From assembly GCA_020881915.1 (NCBI GenBank), contig JAJFPB010000011.1:1798001-1862000 (forward strand): DNA of 64,000 nucleotides. Direction: 5' to 3'. The DNA comes from Paramyrothecium sp. XJ0827 (Eukaryota > Ascomycota > Sordariomycetes > Hypocreales > Stachybotryaceae). The position numbers and the translations under genes are program-made. Below the pieces are notes generated by a model that had not been told where the DNA came from, searched no databases, and saw only the letters and a program-made list of their open reading frames with translations. Shown here one piece after another: positions 34,193-43,405 of this stretch (positions within the stretch are counted from its first letter, which is position 1; every line of letters starts with the position of its first letter).

Positions 34193-37100
34193 TTATATAA
34201 GATGAAGAGTCTTGATTTCTGTAGCCTGAAAAATCCCCTCCGGCGTCATATCCTCGCTTAAGCGTCCAGATCCTTCAAGTATATCTATTTCTGCCTTCTT
34301 CCGAAGCATTCCGATACGCTCGAATACAGCCCTCTCATCACCGAGGTAGCGCAGAACGAGGGCGTATTCTATTTCCTCGCGACCGTATGGGTTGTGTCCA
34401 ATGAATCGCAGTCGCCACATCAGTAGACAGGTGAGAGAAGTGCCGGTCGCGATGTGATCTGATCCTTGTTTCCAGAAATCGTAGTCGGGCCTGAAGCCAA
34501 TGCCATCAGCAATGTGATCTGAGCTCCCGCCACGATAATGGTCATAATCTTGTCTGAAGTCTTGAGAGATTGTGTGGTCGCCATTGACGCAAAGCCTGAT
34601 CAGAGGGTCTCCGTCTGGGTCGTGAGGATTTGATTCATATTTCAAGACTGCCGAGATAACGGGCCCTGTGATGGTAATAATAATGGTCGGATGAGAGGCG
34701 CGGACCATGGCACCATCTGCTAAGTCTGGGATGTCTGCTTTGGCGAATCCATAGGAGAAGACCGGAAGGGTCCCATCTGGTGGATACACGACGCGACCTT
34801 CAATAGATGCCCAGGACCAAGTTGGAATGTGTCGGGGCGGAGTCTTGGGATTCGACCTCGTTCGTCGACCAGTTCGGCCTTCCGCTGGGCTCATCCAGAG
34901 CATGTCTTCAATTAATGTCTCTTGCCAAAGCCCAGAAAGGTAGGATCCACCTATAGAGCCCTTCAAGTAATTAGCCATCCCAGCCATAGCTGGAAGTCGG
35001 TCAGATGGGACAGTAAGGTTAAGTCGAGTATAATCGGCGATCATTCCTTTCCAAAACCTGACGAGGTCCCGAGGCGAGGACCTTTCCAAGGCAACGCTAT
35101 ATTTCGTCTTGGGAAGCTCCACGTCACGAATGGGTGAGGATTGACACTGGCAGACGTGCTCTTCCATGCATTCCCAAATCAACTCTTGGTGGCCGAAGTG
35201 AAGAACACGAGGAGACAACAGACGCTCCTGGTGAACCCAGCCACGGGCGAGCAGCGGAAAGCTTTCCTGTATGGATGCCAGCGGCACCATGGTAAGCTTT
35301 AGGTCGGGCCCCGCGAAATGAGGCAAGGTCTCTCGGCAGTATAGCGTATATAGGACATCCTTAACACTAACGGTAAGCTCCTCGGCGCGATGCTTCTCGT
35401 CTTGGGTGAAGAAGCAGCCGCCACGACCGTCTCGCGATGCCGTCGCAGCCAAAGTTAGATAGGAGTTTCGGTAGATGGAGGACATCTGAGCGGCCTCTCG
35501 TTCCCAGTCCTCAAAGTCATCCTGGACGATGCACAGCGAATCAATCCAAATGTAGCGGTGACCAAGGCGACGAACGAATGTAATTGCGTCTTGGAATGTC
35601 TTGGGGAGCATGGTCCACGGAATTTCCTTCATCCACTGCGCCTTTGTCTGCTGTGTTGTCTTGAGTATGTGGGTGGAATCTCCCCAGCAGTAACTGAGGC
35701 ACAGGTATCTCCCGGGCTCGCCCTTTGGCTCCACGAGCCTGACAGAGCCGTTCGCGCCGAGGGGATCCACGTCAATGATTCTAGTTGGAAGATATCGCTC
35801 AGGTGCGAAAGCTTCATTGCAGCGGTCATGTAATGCCCTGCAGTGCTGCAGCCATGCCACTGCTTCCGAGAAGCTTGCGTTGGAGCAGGTGTCGCTGGGA
35901 GGGATCCTTGCGGCCCCAAGCTTCCACCACGGGCATAGAATTTTAGAACCTGGAATGTTAGCCCGATTACTTGCCGTAGTCCCTTGTTCGCTGGCTGGCT
36001 GCGGAATGAACTAGTACTAGAGTGATGGATGGGAAAATGATCAGGGGTAATGGCACGTTAGAGTCTTACCCGGAAGCGTGAAGACCTCGAAGACTGTATA
36101 GCCCTTTGCTTCAGCAGTCGAGGTCTCCTTTCGGACCCAGAAAATGATCTTTGAGGGCGTCGAGCCTGCTGAGCCTCTCCAACCTTCGCCAGGTCTCCAA
36201 GATATATAAAAACTCGCATCATCCTCGGCGAAGATATGGGGGGTGCGCAGGCGCAGAATAGCTTCAAGGAACTGACAAGAAGCGCAGCCATCATTTGCCC
36301 CCGACACTATGAAACGCGTGAATGCGACGGTCGGAATGTTTACAGGCGTGTAGGCCCATGCGTTCTGAATGTCCTCACAAGAGACGCATTCATACAAATC
36401 CGACAATTCATTAGCTTCAGGTTGCTTGTCCTGGTCATCGCTCAAATTAGAGTCGTTCGAGGTTATTTCCTGAGTTTTCATATCCTCTTTTGGAGAAGAG
36501 CTATGGTTGTGAACTCCAATTTGAAGTAGTTCAATATTACGCAACACCTTGATCGCTAGGGGAGAGTCATATCCGAGTGTCCTCTCAAAGCCTTGTAGAG
36601 CACGTTGGTAAAATTGCTTTGCCTTCGGCACATCTCCCATCTTTTTGTACAGGGCCCCAAGACTAGAGAGATTTAATAGGGTGAGTCTGTTGTTGTGCCC
36701 GAGCCATTTTTCATGACCCTCGAGGGATTTTTGAAGCTCCTCTTCGGCTTCAAGTAGATTTTCCTGCATCGTGTGGAGGATGCCTAGGTTCATAAGGATG
36801 GTGTAAGGGGATGCGCGTTCTTCTTCCGCTACCGTCGTGTCATCGTAGAACTTTAGTATGCGTTTGTACATGTCCTCGACCCCATCCAATCGGCCTTGGT
36901 CAGCCAAGAGGTTGGCCAAATTATTGAGGGTACGCATCGTGGACGTATGATTCTGACCCACAGACTTCTCGTAACCCTCCAGTGCCCGCCTGTACAACTG
37001 TTCCGCTTCGTCGATCTTGCCGTTCTCCGATAACAAAGCACCTAGATTAACGATCGTTTGCAAGGTTAATTCGTCGTCAGGGCCTAGCCGTAGCTCCCGT

Positions 37101-37444
37101 ACATCGATAACCTTCCGGTAGAGCTGCTCGGCCTTCCCAGCCTCACCCTTGTCAGCATATAGGTTGGCAAGGTTTATCATCATTGCAAGAGTTGATTGGT
37201 GCTGGGACCCATGCTTCGCCTCATATCCTAATAGTGCTTGTCGGTACATCTTCTCCGCCATGGCTAAGTTTCCTTCTTCTTGATAGGCATGGCCACGATG
37301 AAATGCATCTCTAGGTGATGGTATCGCTTCCGCAGAGACATTGCTTGGTTCGATTACTTCACCGGCCGTTACAGGAGGATCGCTTGTCGATGCGCGAGTC
37401 GTAAGAGCGGCGTTGGTTGCTGCTGAAGGATCGCAGATTAGCAT
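34193..37444 (-). CDS. TPR-HET fusion protein
   Basis: Model: complement(join(34193..35949,36070..37444)), 1043 residues. The intron 35950-36069 (120 nt) joins '..FTLPG' to 'SKILCPWW..'. Residues about 50-320 are a run of about seven kinesin-light-chain-type TPR units (for example 'LNNLANLLADQGRLDGVEDMYKRIL'). A Cys-rich linker (CVSCEDIQ.., GCASCQFLEAIL, about 370-410) of the type that usually precedes HET domains follows. The HET domain is at about 535-690 ('LCLSYCWGDS', 'YIWIDSLCIVQDDFEDWEREAAQMSSIYRNSY', 'ARGWVHQERLLSPRVLHFG'). The ATG at 37444 is chosen because the longer frame begins with TTG. HET domains execute cell death in allorecognition; TPRs are a common sensor or scaffold module in fungal NLR-like proteins, though no NACHT or NB-ARC domain is present. 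Confidence 0.88.
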
Positions 37445-38199
37445 CAAACAGCTGTTTCCCCGCTACCGGGATGATACCGCCTTGAAAGAACAAGAAAACT
37501 TGCTTTCATCCATGGCTTTAATCGACAATAGCGCAGCTTTCGATGCCCGCTTGCAATTCACGAGGATTCACGATTATAACAAGTTCCGGGATAGCGAAAT
37601 GGGGATGACCTTAATGAACAGCGAAGCCGGAAGTCAGCCAACCCCGCAATCCTTTCGTTCTTACCGAAGAGGGGAGGCTGAGCTGCTGCATAGTTATACA
37701 TATATGACGTACATGATAAGCGAATGAGCCAGACAAGCGAGTGAGCCATTCGACAATAATTACTTATAATATAACGTTAGCTATAAGTTACGTGATTTTC
37801 CGCAATGTGGCGCATGGCCTGGCGTCTGGACGTGATTAGTTGATCACCGATGGTCGGATTGCATGCCAAAGCGAGATCCTTCAACTCGTTCCATTCAACA
37901 GCTGAAAAAGGAGCTCTCCGCTGTGTGAGCAGTCCTATAATAGCTTCAATATATGCCTGCCGATTGAAAACCTGCCGAAGATACTAAGTTTAGCGCACAT
38001 TGGCTGGCCTAGAATCGGACCCAGAGTCCGGAATCTCAAACCCGTACACCAGGACCGAGAATACGGACAATATCCAACAATATATCGGGATACTAATTGG
38101 TCACCTCCCGTCGTGGCCGTCGCTCGCTGTTATACAGCGTGACAGGAGAACTCTGTGGAAGGTCAAATGAACTCCTCCTTCCCTATGCACCACCCAAGA
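37445..38199. other. Intergenic upstream of the TPR-HET gene
   Basis: Promoter region of the TPR-HET gene and 3' flank of the phosphoribosyltransferase gene. No convincing ORF. Confidence 0.6.
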
Positions 38200-38895
38200 C
38201 TAAGAGGGCCTGAATGTCAACTCTACCAACCCACGTCGGCGCAACAGTTTCCGACCACGGTGAACCTGGAACTCAGCCACGATCATGATTCTAACATCCT
38301 CGACGCCAATACCAGCTCTATCTAGTAGCTGTAACACTGCACAAAGCGTCTCCCCTGTAGAACGCACATCATCGATCACCACCACCGACGCGCCGGGGCG
38401 GACCAGATCCTGCTCTATCTCTAACCCCTTGCTTCCTGAATCGCTGGCTATGCAGGACGACATATATGAGGAGGGCTTGATGACAGAAACAGTGGGTGGT
38501 GGAAGCATGTCGGCTTCGCGAATCAGCAACAAGGGTATATCGACCCGCGAGGCCGACGCCGCCGCATAGACAAAGCCACCGGCCTCGCAGCACGCCATGG
38601 CATCGACTTTGTTCCAGTCACCGAGGAAATGGGTTTGCAGCAGTGACGTGCAAAGGTTCAGTCCACCTGGCTGTTGGGAGATGCCCAATACATGGCGGAA
38701 CTCGATGCCCGCGCGTGGAAAGTTAGGTACTGAGCGCACCATATTGGTCAGTCGGCAAACTTCGCTGCCGCTTCGTTGCCTGCTGTGTACCGTTCGCCAA
38801 GCCTGTCTGTACCGGTAGGTACCCGCGTTAACTGGAAACCATCGACATCCCCAACATCGTTTGAGACTGCTGCTCAAGGTGTCAAAAAATGCCAT
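38200..38895 (-). CDS. Phosphoribosyltransferase-like protein (APRT-type fold)
   Basis: 231 residues from ATG 38895, single exon. The PRPP-binding loop VVVIDDVRSTGET is at about residues 171-183, preceded by 'FPRAGIEFRHVLGIS' and 'ACCEAGGFVYAAASASRVDIPLLLIREA', as in adenine phosphoribosyltransferase-like proteins. These proteins join a nucleobase to PRPP to give a nucleotide. The N-terminal 45 residues (Arg/Trp-rich, with CWGC) are not part of the fold and may be a targeting sequence or mis-called. It is longer than housekeeping APRT (about 180 residues) and its base specificity is unclear; I would not call it the salvage enzyme itself. Confidence 0.8.
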   Translation of the reverse strand: MAFFDTLSSSLKRCWGCRWFPVNAGTYRYRQAWRTVHSRQRSGSEVCRLTNMVRSVPNFPRAGIEFRHVLGISQQPGGLNLCTSLLQTHFLGDWNKVDAMACCEAGGFVYAAASASRVDIPLLLIREADMLPPPTVSVIKPSSYMSSCIASDSGSKGLEIEQDLVRPGASVVVIDDVRSTGETLCAVLQLLDRAGIGVEDVRIMIVAEFQVHRGRKLLRRRGLVELTFRPS

Positions 38896-39346
38896 TGATG
38901 AAGGTACTATGCTCTGGGTATTAAGTTGCAGGGACCCTAAGACCTGAGTTCAGACGAAATCAACGTGGTCACCTATCACCACTGAAACAGTCGCAGGCGC
39001 AAGTAAGTCTATTAAAGCACTGATTTCCGGCACTGCGTCTCCATGACCGACCCCCATTGTCGCTCGAGCAACGTTCGGGTGACATAACAGTCATACACTG
39101 AAATCTGCCAAAGACTCTCAACTACATTCAGAGCAGTGGCAGACGCCCTTCTCGCACCAAGATCTTCTACAACCCTGTGTGGCGCAGCTGATTGCACAAA
39201 CCGAGACCCATGGCAATTCTAAGCTGCACGAGAGCTGTCTTTTCACATGTTTAACCTGGAGGTCTACATCGATCTGAGCATATTCCTGTTAACCACCTTC
39301 CTTTTCCTCTTTTCGAGGTAAGAGACATCTTCGAGCGAGAGAGACG
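38896..39346. other. Intergenic
   Basis: Contains the phosphoribosyltransferase promoter region and the 3' flank of the small secreted protein gene. Nothing else is seen. Confidence 0.5.
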
Positions 39347-39511
39347 TTATGAACATACCTCTAGGACTTGGGCATCTCCATCTTGACCGGGGTGACAATT
39401 TAGCTTGCCCTCGCCGTCCAAGCCGCAAGTAACATCTGCCACTGGCGAGTAGTACGTCTCAGCGGCGGCCGCGAGAGCCACAGACGCAAGGGCAGGGAGG
39501 AGGAGCTTCAT
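39347..39511 (-). CDS. Small secreted protein, 54 residues
   Basis: ATG at 39511. The first 17 residues (MKLLLPALASVALAAAA) form a textbook signal peptide, followed by a short mature part with three cysteines and the motif 'DVTCGLDGEGKLNC', ending at TAA 39347-39349. A TATA-like TATAAG lies about 115 bp upstream (39624-39629, minus strand), with a CT/AC-rich leader between. GAG|GTATGT at 39356-39361 could be a splice donor, so the true C-terminus may differ; the nearest acceptor would leave an intron of only about 30 nt. It resembles fungal secreted effector-like or cell-surface peptides. The function is unknown. Confidence 0.55.
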   Translation of the reverse strand: MKLLLPALASVALAAAAETYYSPVADVTCGLDGEGKLNCHPGQDGDAQVLEVCS

Positions 39512-40687
39512 ATTGAGCGGCCAGAAGTTATACTTTAGCGGTTTGACTCTAAAATGTTATGGAGAAGAACGGTTGCGATGGATGAGTTGTGTTCTGTGGA
39601 TTGGGTGGTCGACCAGGCCGGTTCTTATACTTTTCTGACTTGGTGATTACACGTCCTTGCTACTGCTGCTCTTCAACGCAACAGCAAGCTAATGACGCTG
39701 CTGGATACTAGTAACTTGCCACAGCCCCGATAGGAAACTAGTTGCTAGAGACTTCTGACCTATCTCAGAATGAACTTTGTATTGTCCCTAAGACAGGCTG
39801 TTTACAAATGCCGACTACTACGAATGACGGCCCGAGTTGTGCTTTGCTGTAACCCGATGATACTCTATTGACGGCAATAAGTCATGGGTATAGGATTATC
39901 ATTTCTTTTTTAAGCTTCTCCACTTGGATCCATAGCTATCACAATGACACTTAACAGCCGGCATCGTTGCCGTATAAGGCAGGAGATATTTCAGACCCGC
40001 TGCGGCTGAACCTCAGCCAGAGCAACCTATCAGGGCCCTAGTCGTTTTGCCGGTTCGTCCACGCCCATTGTGCCGAGAAATAGATAAAGCCAATAACATG
40101 GGCCTTCCCTAAAATAGCCGTTATTTCTTGTATAACCACCTTTAAGAAACTGTTGATACTCGTAGGTATTATAACAAAGGCAGCCGGAAGCCTTAAAGGA
40201 GATTAGTTGCTAAGAAAACACACAAAAAAAACCCCACTCGAATTCCGCTGAAATTTACGTTCTTTCCCGCCGTATTTGACACATGCGGCATGCAGCGCGA
40301 ACCAACACACCGGCCCAGAAGAGAATACAAGGTGAAGTACCCCGCTGTTCACAGCTAAGAGAAGTCTCTTCTTGGCACATTGGACGAGAACGAACCAGCA
40401 AAACAATCAGGGCTCAGAACGTAACCCCCCTGCATATAAACATAACCGTTGTAACCCTTTGATGCCAAGGTCCAATAATACACGTACTCGCCAAGACTTT
40501 CTTGTCCTCGTCACGGGTCATTCTGGTGGCTGGCTGGCACAGTTCGGGTCATCTTTTGTACCGGTTCCCGTGTGAAGGCCAAATATTCGAGATTTCAGAT
40601 TGTAAGCTTGTCTAAAGCACAGGATAGCTTTTGGTCTGGATACCACTGGTACTGGATAAGTCCCTGACGGCTATCCGGCCATTCTAG
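39512..40687. other. Intergenic
   Basis: About 1.2 kb between two divergently transcribed secreted-protein genes. It holds both promoters; no convincing ORF. Confidence 0.6.
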
Positions 40688-40694
40688 TATAAAT
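40688..40694 (+). promoter_or_regulatory. TATA box of the cysteine-rich secreted protein gene
   Basis: TATAAAT, 100 bp before the ATG at 40794. A CA/CT-rich leader lies between, as is common in strongly expressed fungal genes. Confidence 0.55.
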
Positions 40695-40793
40695 CTGGTC
40701 CGTTGTCCATGTCTAAACAGGAGACTAAGCACACTCATCTCTATTCATTCTACAACGAAGTTTGCGAAGCATCTTCCTACTACTATCTTCAAC

Positions 40794-41340
40794 ATGCATT
40801 ACGCAGCCCTTAAGAATGCCCTGGTCCTCGGCATGGCAGCCTTTTCGAGAGCTGAATTCATGGAGCAGGACGAATACTTCAAGGGATCGGCATCTCAGGC
40901 CCTAGCCCACATCGACGCCGCTCGCACTCGATACGGCGACAACCTATCCGATGCACAGGAGGCTGTTCTGGACTTTGCGGAGGACATTGTCAACAATTTT
41001 GCCACGGACAATATCCCTGAGCTTCTACAGATGTGTGACGATGCGTTCAGCAGCGAGGAGTGCACACGCATTCTCGGTGATGATGCCAACGGGTCTACTA
41101 ATGCCCTTGAGAAGCGTGTCGAAGACTGCACCTGCTCTACAGGAGCCGACTACTGCAGCGATGGGACTTATTGCAAACACCACCGAGACGGCTTCTGGTG
41201 CAATTATCGCCCTCGTAGGTTCACAATTAGCCGCAACATGTGCTCCGTTTGTTAATGATTTGTCAGGTGGATGTGGTCATCTGTTTTTCATGTATTGCAA
41301 TGGCGTCTGCGACTGGCCAGTTCGGGTCAGGGCCACGTGA
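40794..41340 (+). CDS. Secreted Kex2-type precursor with an 8-cysteine C-terminal peptide
   Basis: Model: join(40794..41214,41267..41340), 164 residues. Residues 1-20 form a signal peptide. Residues 21-106 are an acidic helical pro-region with two cysteines. EKR at 106-108 is a Kex2 cleavage site. The remaining 56 residues carry cysteines in the pattern C-x-C-x6-C-x5-C-x8-C-x6-C-x7-C-x3-C. The 52-nt intron (41215-41266, GTAGGT..TTGTCAG) is inferred. Without it the frame ends at 41255 with seven cysteines; with it the count is eight, the new end reads 'GCGHLFFMYCNGVCDW', and the reading stops at TGA 41338-41340. A pro-peptide plus a disulfide-rich mature peptide is seen in fungal effectors, antimicrobial peptides and killer-type proteins. 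No specific family is recognised and no activity is claimed. Confidence 0.78.
41215..41266 (+). other. Predicted intron in the cysteine-rich precursor gene
   Basis: GTAGGT at the start, TTTGTCAG at the end, with GTTAATGA as a possible branch site 15 nt before. Its removal brings the downstream cysteine-rich frame into line. Confidence 0.65.
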
Positions 41341-41836
41341 CGAGGGCCGTCTATAGAAGAATAGGGGTCCGGGCCCCCAACGGGGACCCGACAATGGACC
41401 GGGGGATGTCGGTTCGTGTCCCAAGGTAGAATCGATATCAAGATATCAGGTCTGAGCAATGTGGTTGAGTGTCGCATTCAACTTGCGGCGCTGAGAAGTA
41501 GAAAGTGGGTCCGGAAACAAAGCATGTTAATCGGCTTAAGCTTGCCACGATCCGGTGTGACTACAGGTGTCATGAGGCTGTTGCAGAAACAGATCACAGA
41601 CCATGATACTTGTGACGAGAGAAAGAGCTTGGGGGAGAACGGTATCGAGTGCTGAAGCAAAATTACGGCAGCATCGATGACCCCCCATGTGGCAGAGATT
41701 CTAGGCACTTATAGTCCCGAAGAGCTAAGTGCGAATCCGTCCGGCGTCGTCTCGGGGTAAGTCGGTTGTGTAACGGCGCCCACATGTGGTATGCTTGGCT
41801 CTGTGTTGCAGTTATTAGGCAATCCTGCGACATTAT
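41341..41836. other. Intergenic
   Basis: 3' flank of the cysteine-rich gene. No gene is seen. Confidence 0.5.
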
Positions 41837-42730
41837 CTATCTCTTGAGGCGTAAAATTTGCGGCGGAAACACGAGTATGGCCAACTGGGGAAAAACGGAG
41901 GGGGAAAAAAAGGGTTGCCACTCTGCACTGCAAATCGACCTCCTCTCCAGATTGGTAAGCTGCCATAAACACGACCAGAGTCCCGCTCCTCTTTCAACGG
42001 TTCGCAGCTCTGGCAGCATGGCTTGGACGATGACACGAAAAGTCAGGGCTTGCGTCTCGGTCATCCAGTTGACGTCCGGAATGGTCCATTTGTGGTAGAG
42101 GCGCCGATGTGAATGTGAGATGTGGTAGAAGCCCTGTTTCGCAATAAAGAGGGCGCAAAGATAGCAAGCCGGCTTGCTACACCCGATAGCACGAAGCGCT
42201 GGCTCGTGAGGTCGTTGTTCGTAGTGCATGACTTGTAGCATCTCCGCATGGACGAAGCATGGCTCATTAATACCTCGGCGTGTAATTCCATCAGGTGCTT
42301 CCAGGTGGTTGACACTGATGTTCTTAAGCAAGCCAGTGTATTCTGGCTTCCTAGGAACCCGAATAAGATCTTTGCAAAGAAATAGGTAGCGGGAGAGTTT
42401 ATCGCTTTCGCGGATCTCTGGCGCCTCGTGCATCCTAGATGACAGCCCGAGGGATCTCAAGTTAACTTCCACTAACCGTGTGTTACCAAGAAGTGCCATT
42501 TTTGAGCACTTGTGAATGACATTTTTGACGAATAGGTTCCTATTAGAGCTACAAACTTCATGTCGTAAAGGTTCCAGGGACTGGATGAGCTCCTCTGCCT
42601 TTCGAACAAACGGCCCAGGTGTTGGCTAGATGTAACGTTGCTTCATCTGGGCTTACAGACTTGCGCAGCTGATCTCCGAGGAAAGGTTGCTTTCTCTTGA
42701 AATAAGGCGGTTGTTGTACCTACGGTGGCC
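41837..42730 (-). pseudogene. OTT_1508-like deaminase gene, truncated and frameshifted
   Basis: The 220-residue frame from 42499 to 41837 carries the zinc-deaminase signature HAE ('CFVHAEMLQVMHYE') and the paired cysteines 'GCSKPACYLCALFI', followed by 'HISHSHRRLYHKWTIPD'. This combination is that of the fungal OTT_1508-like deaminase family. Going upstream, the frame continues through 'KAEELIQSLEPLRHEVC' and then, one base out of frame, through 'YFKRKQPFLGDQLRKSVSPDEATLHLANTW' (about 42620-42720), so there is one frame change near 42608. A likely 3' splice site at about 42722 shows more exons once existed, but nothing clear is seen before hAT-E. Family members are thought to edit nucleic acids or nucleotides; the cellular role is unknown. 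Confidence 0.7.
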
Positions 42731-43236
42731 TGATTTGAGCTGAGGATTCGCTTTTCGCTAAGTTGCAGCACTCTACTGAAGAGCCTCTGGCAATATGCCT
42801 GGCGCTCCTTTCCTGCAAGGGTAACCCTAATTAGCAGTAGTAGTAGTAGTAAGTTAGTAGTAACGTTACCGGATTTTTCGTATTATACTATTTGCTTAAA
42901 TCCTGGCTCAGTACATCTGCTGCACCTTATGACTGCCAAGGGGATGTCATCGCCCTCGCTGACCTTTCTCGAGTCTCTAGGCCGGGTCCTTGGCCGGTAT
43001 ATTCCTGTATAGCACAGTATGCTTGCCGGGTTCGTCAACGCGCCAGCCACCAGCCAGGAGCGATATCTGGTGCACGATGCGCTTTTTTGAACGCCTCTAC
43101 ACATGTAAAAACCATCGACCCCAGATTGCACACTGTACGATGAAGCCTCTGTCTTAGTGCGACCAAATGAAAGTGGGCCATCTCTTGACGATCTAAGCCT
43201 TGGAATGTAGCATGTAGATCAGGAAAGCGCCATTTA
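42731..43236. other. Remnant DNA between the deaminase fragment and hAT-E
   Basis: Contains an AGT microsatellite at 42835-42855 and possibly eroded upstream exons of the deaminase. No reliable ORF. Confidence 0.45.
42834..42862. repeat. (AGT)n microsatellite
   Basis: About six copies of AGT/GTA followed by a short imperfect repeat. Confidence 0.8.
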
Positions 43237-43405
43237 TCTTATAGCAGAGTGCGTAATCAACCAATTCAACTCAACTGGTACCTCCTCGCAGTTGGATTGA
43301 CATCCGGCCAAGTATATTTCAGTTGGATTGACGTTGGACGAGGCTGCTCTCAGTTGGATTGCAGTTGGTTGTTTCGGACCAACGGATATCTCCGATCTTC
43401 ACGTC

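Noticed and set aside
39322..39361. Second exon for the 54-residue secreted protein
   Set aside because: The only in-phase acceptor gives an intron of about 30 nt, shorter than any other intron in the window.
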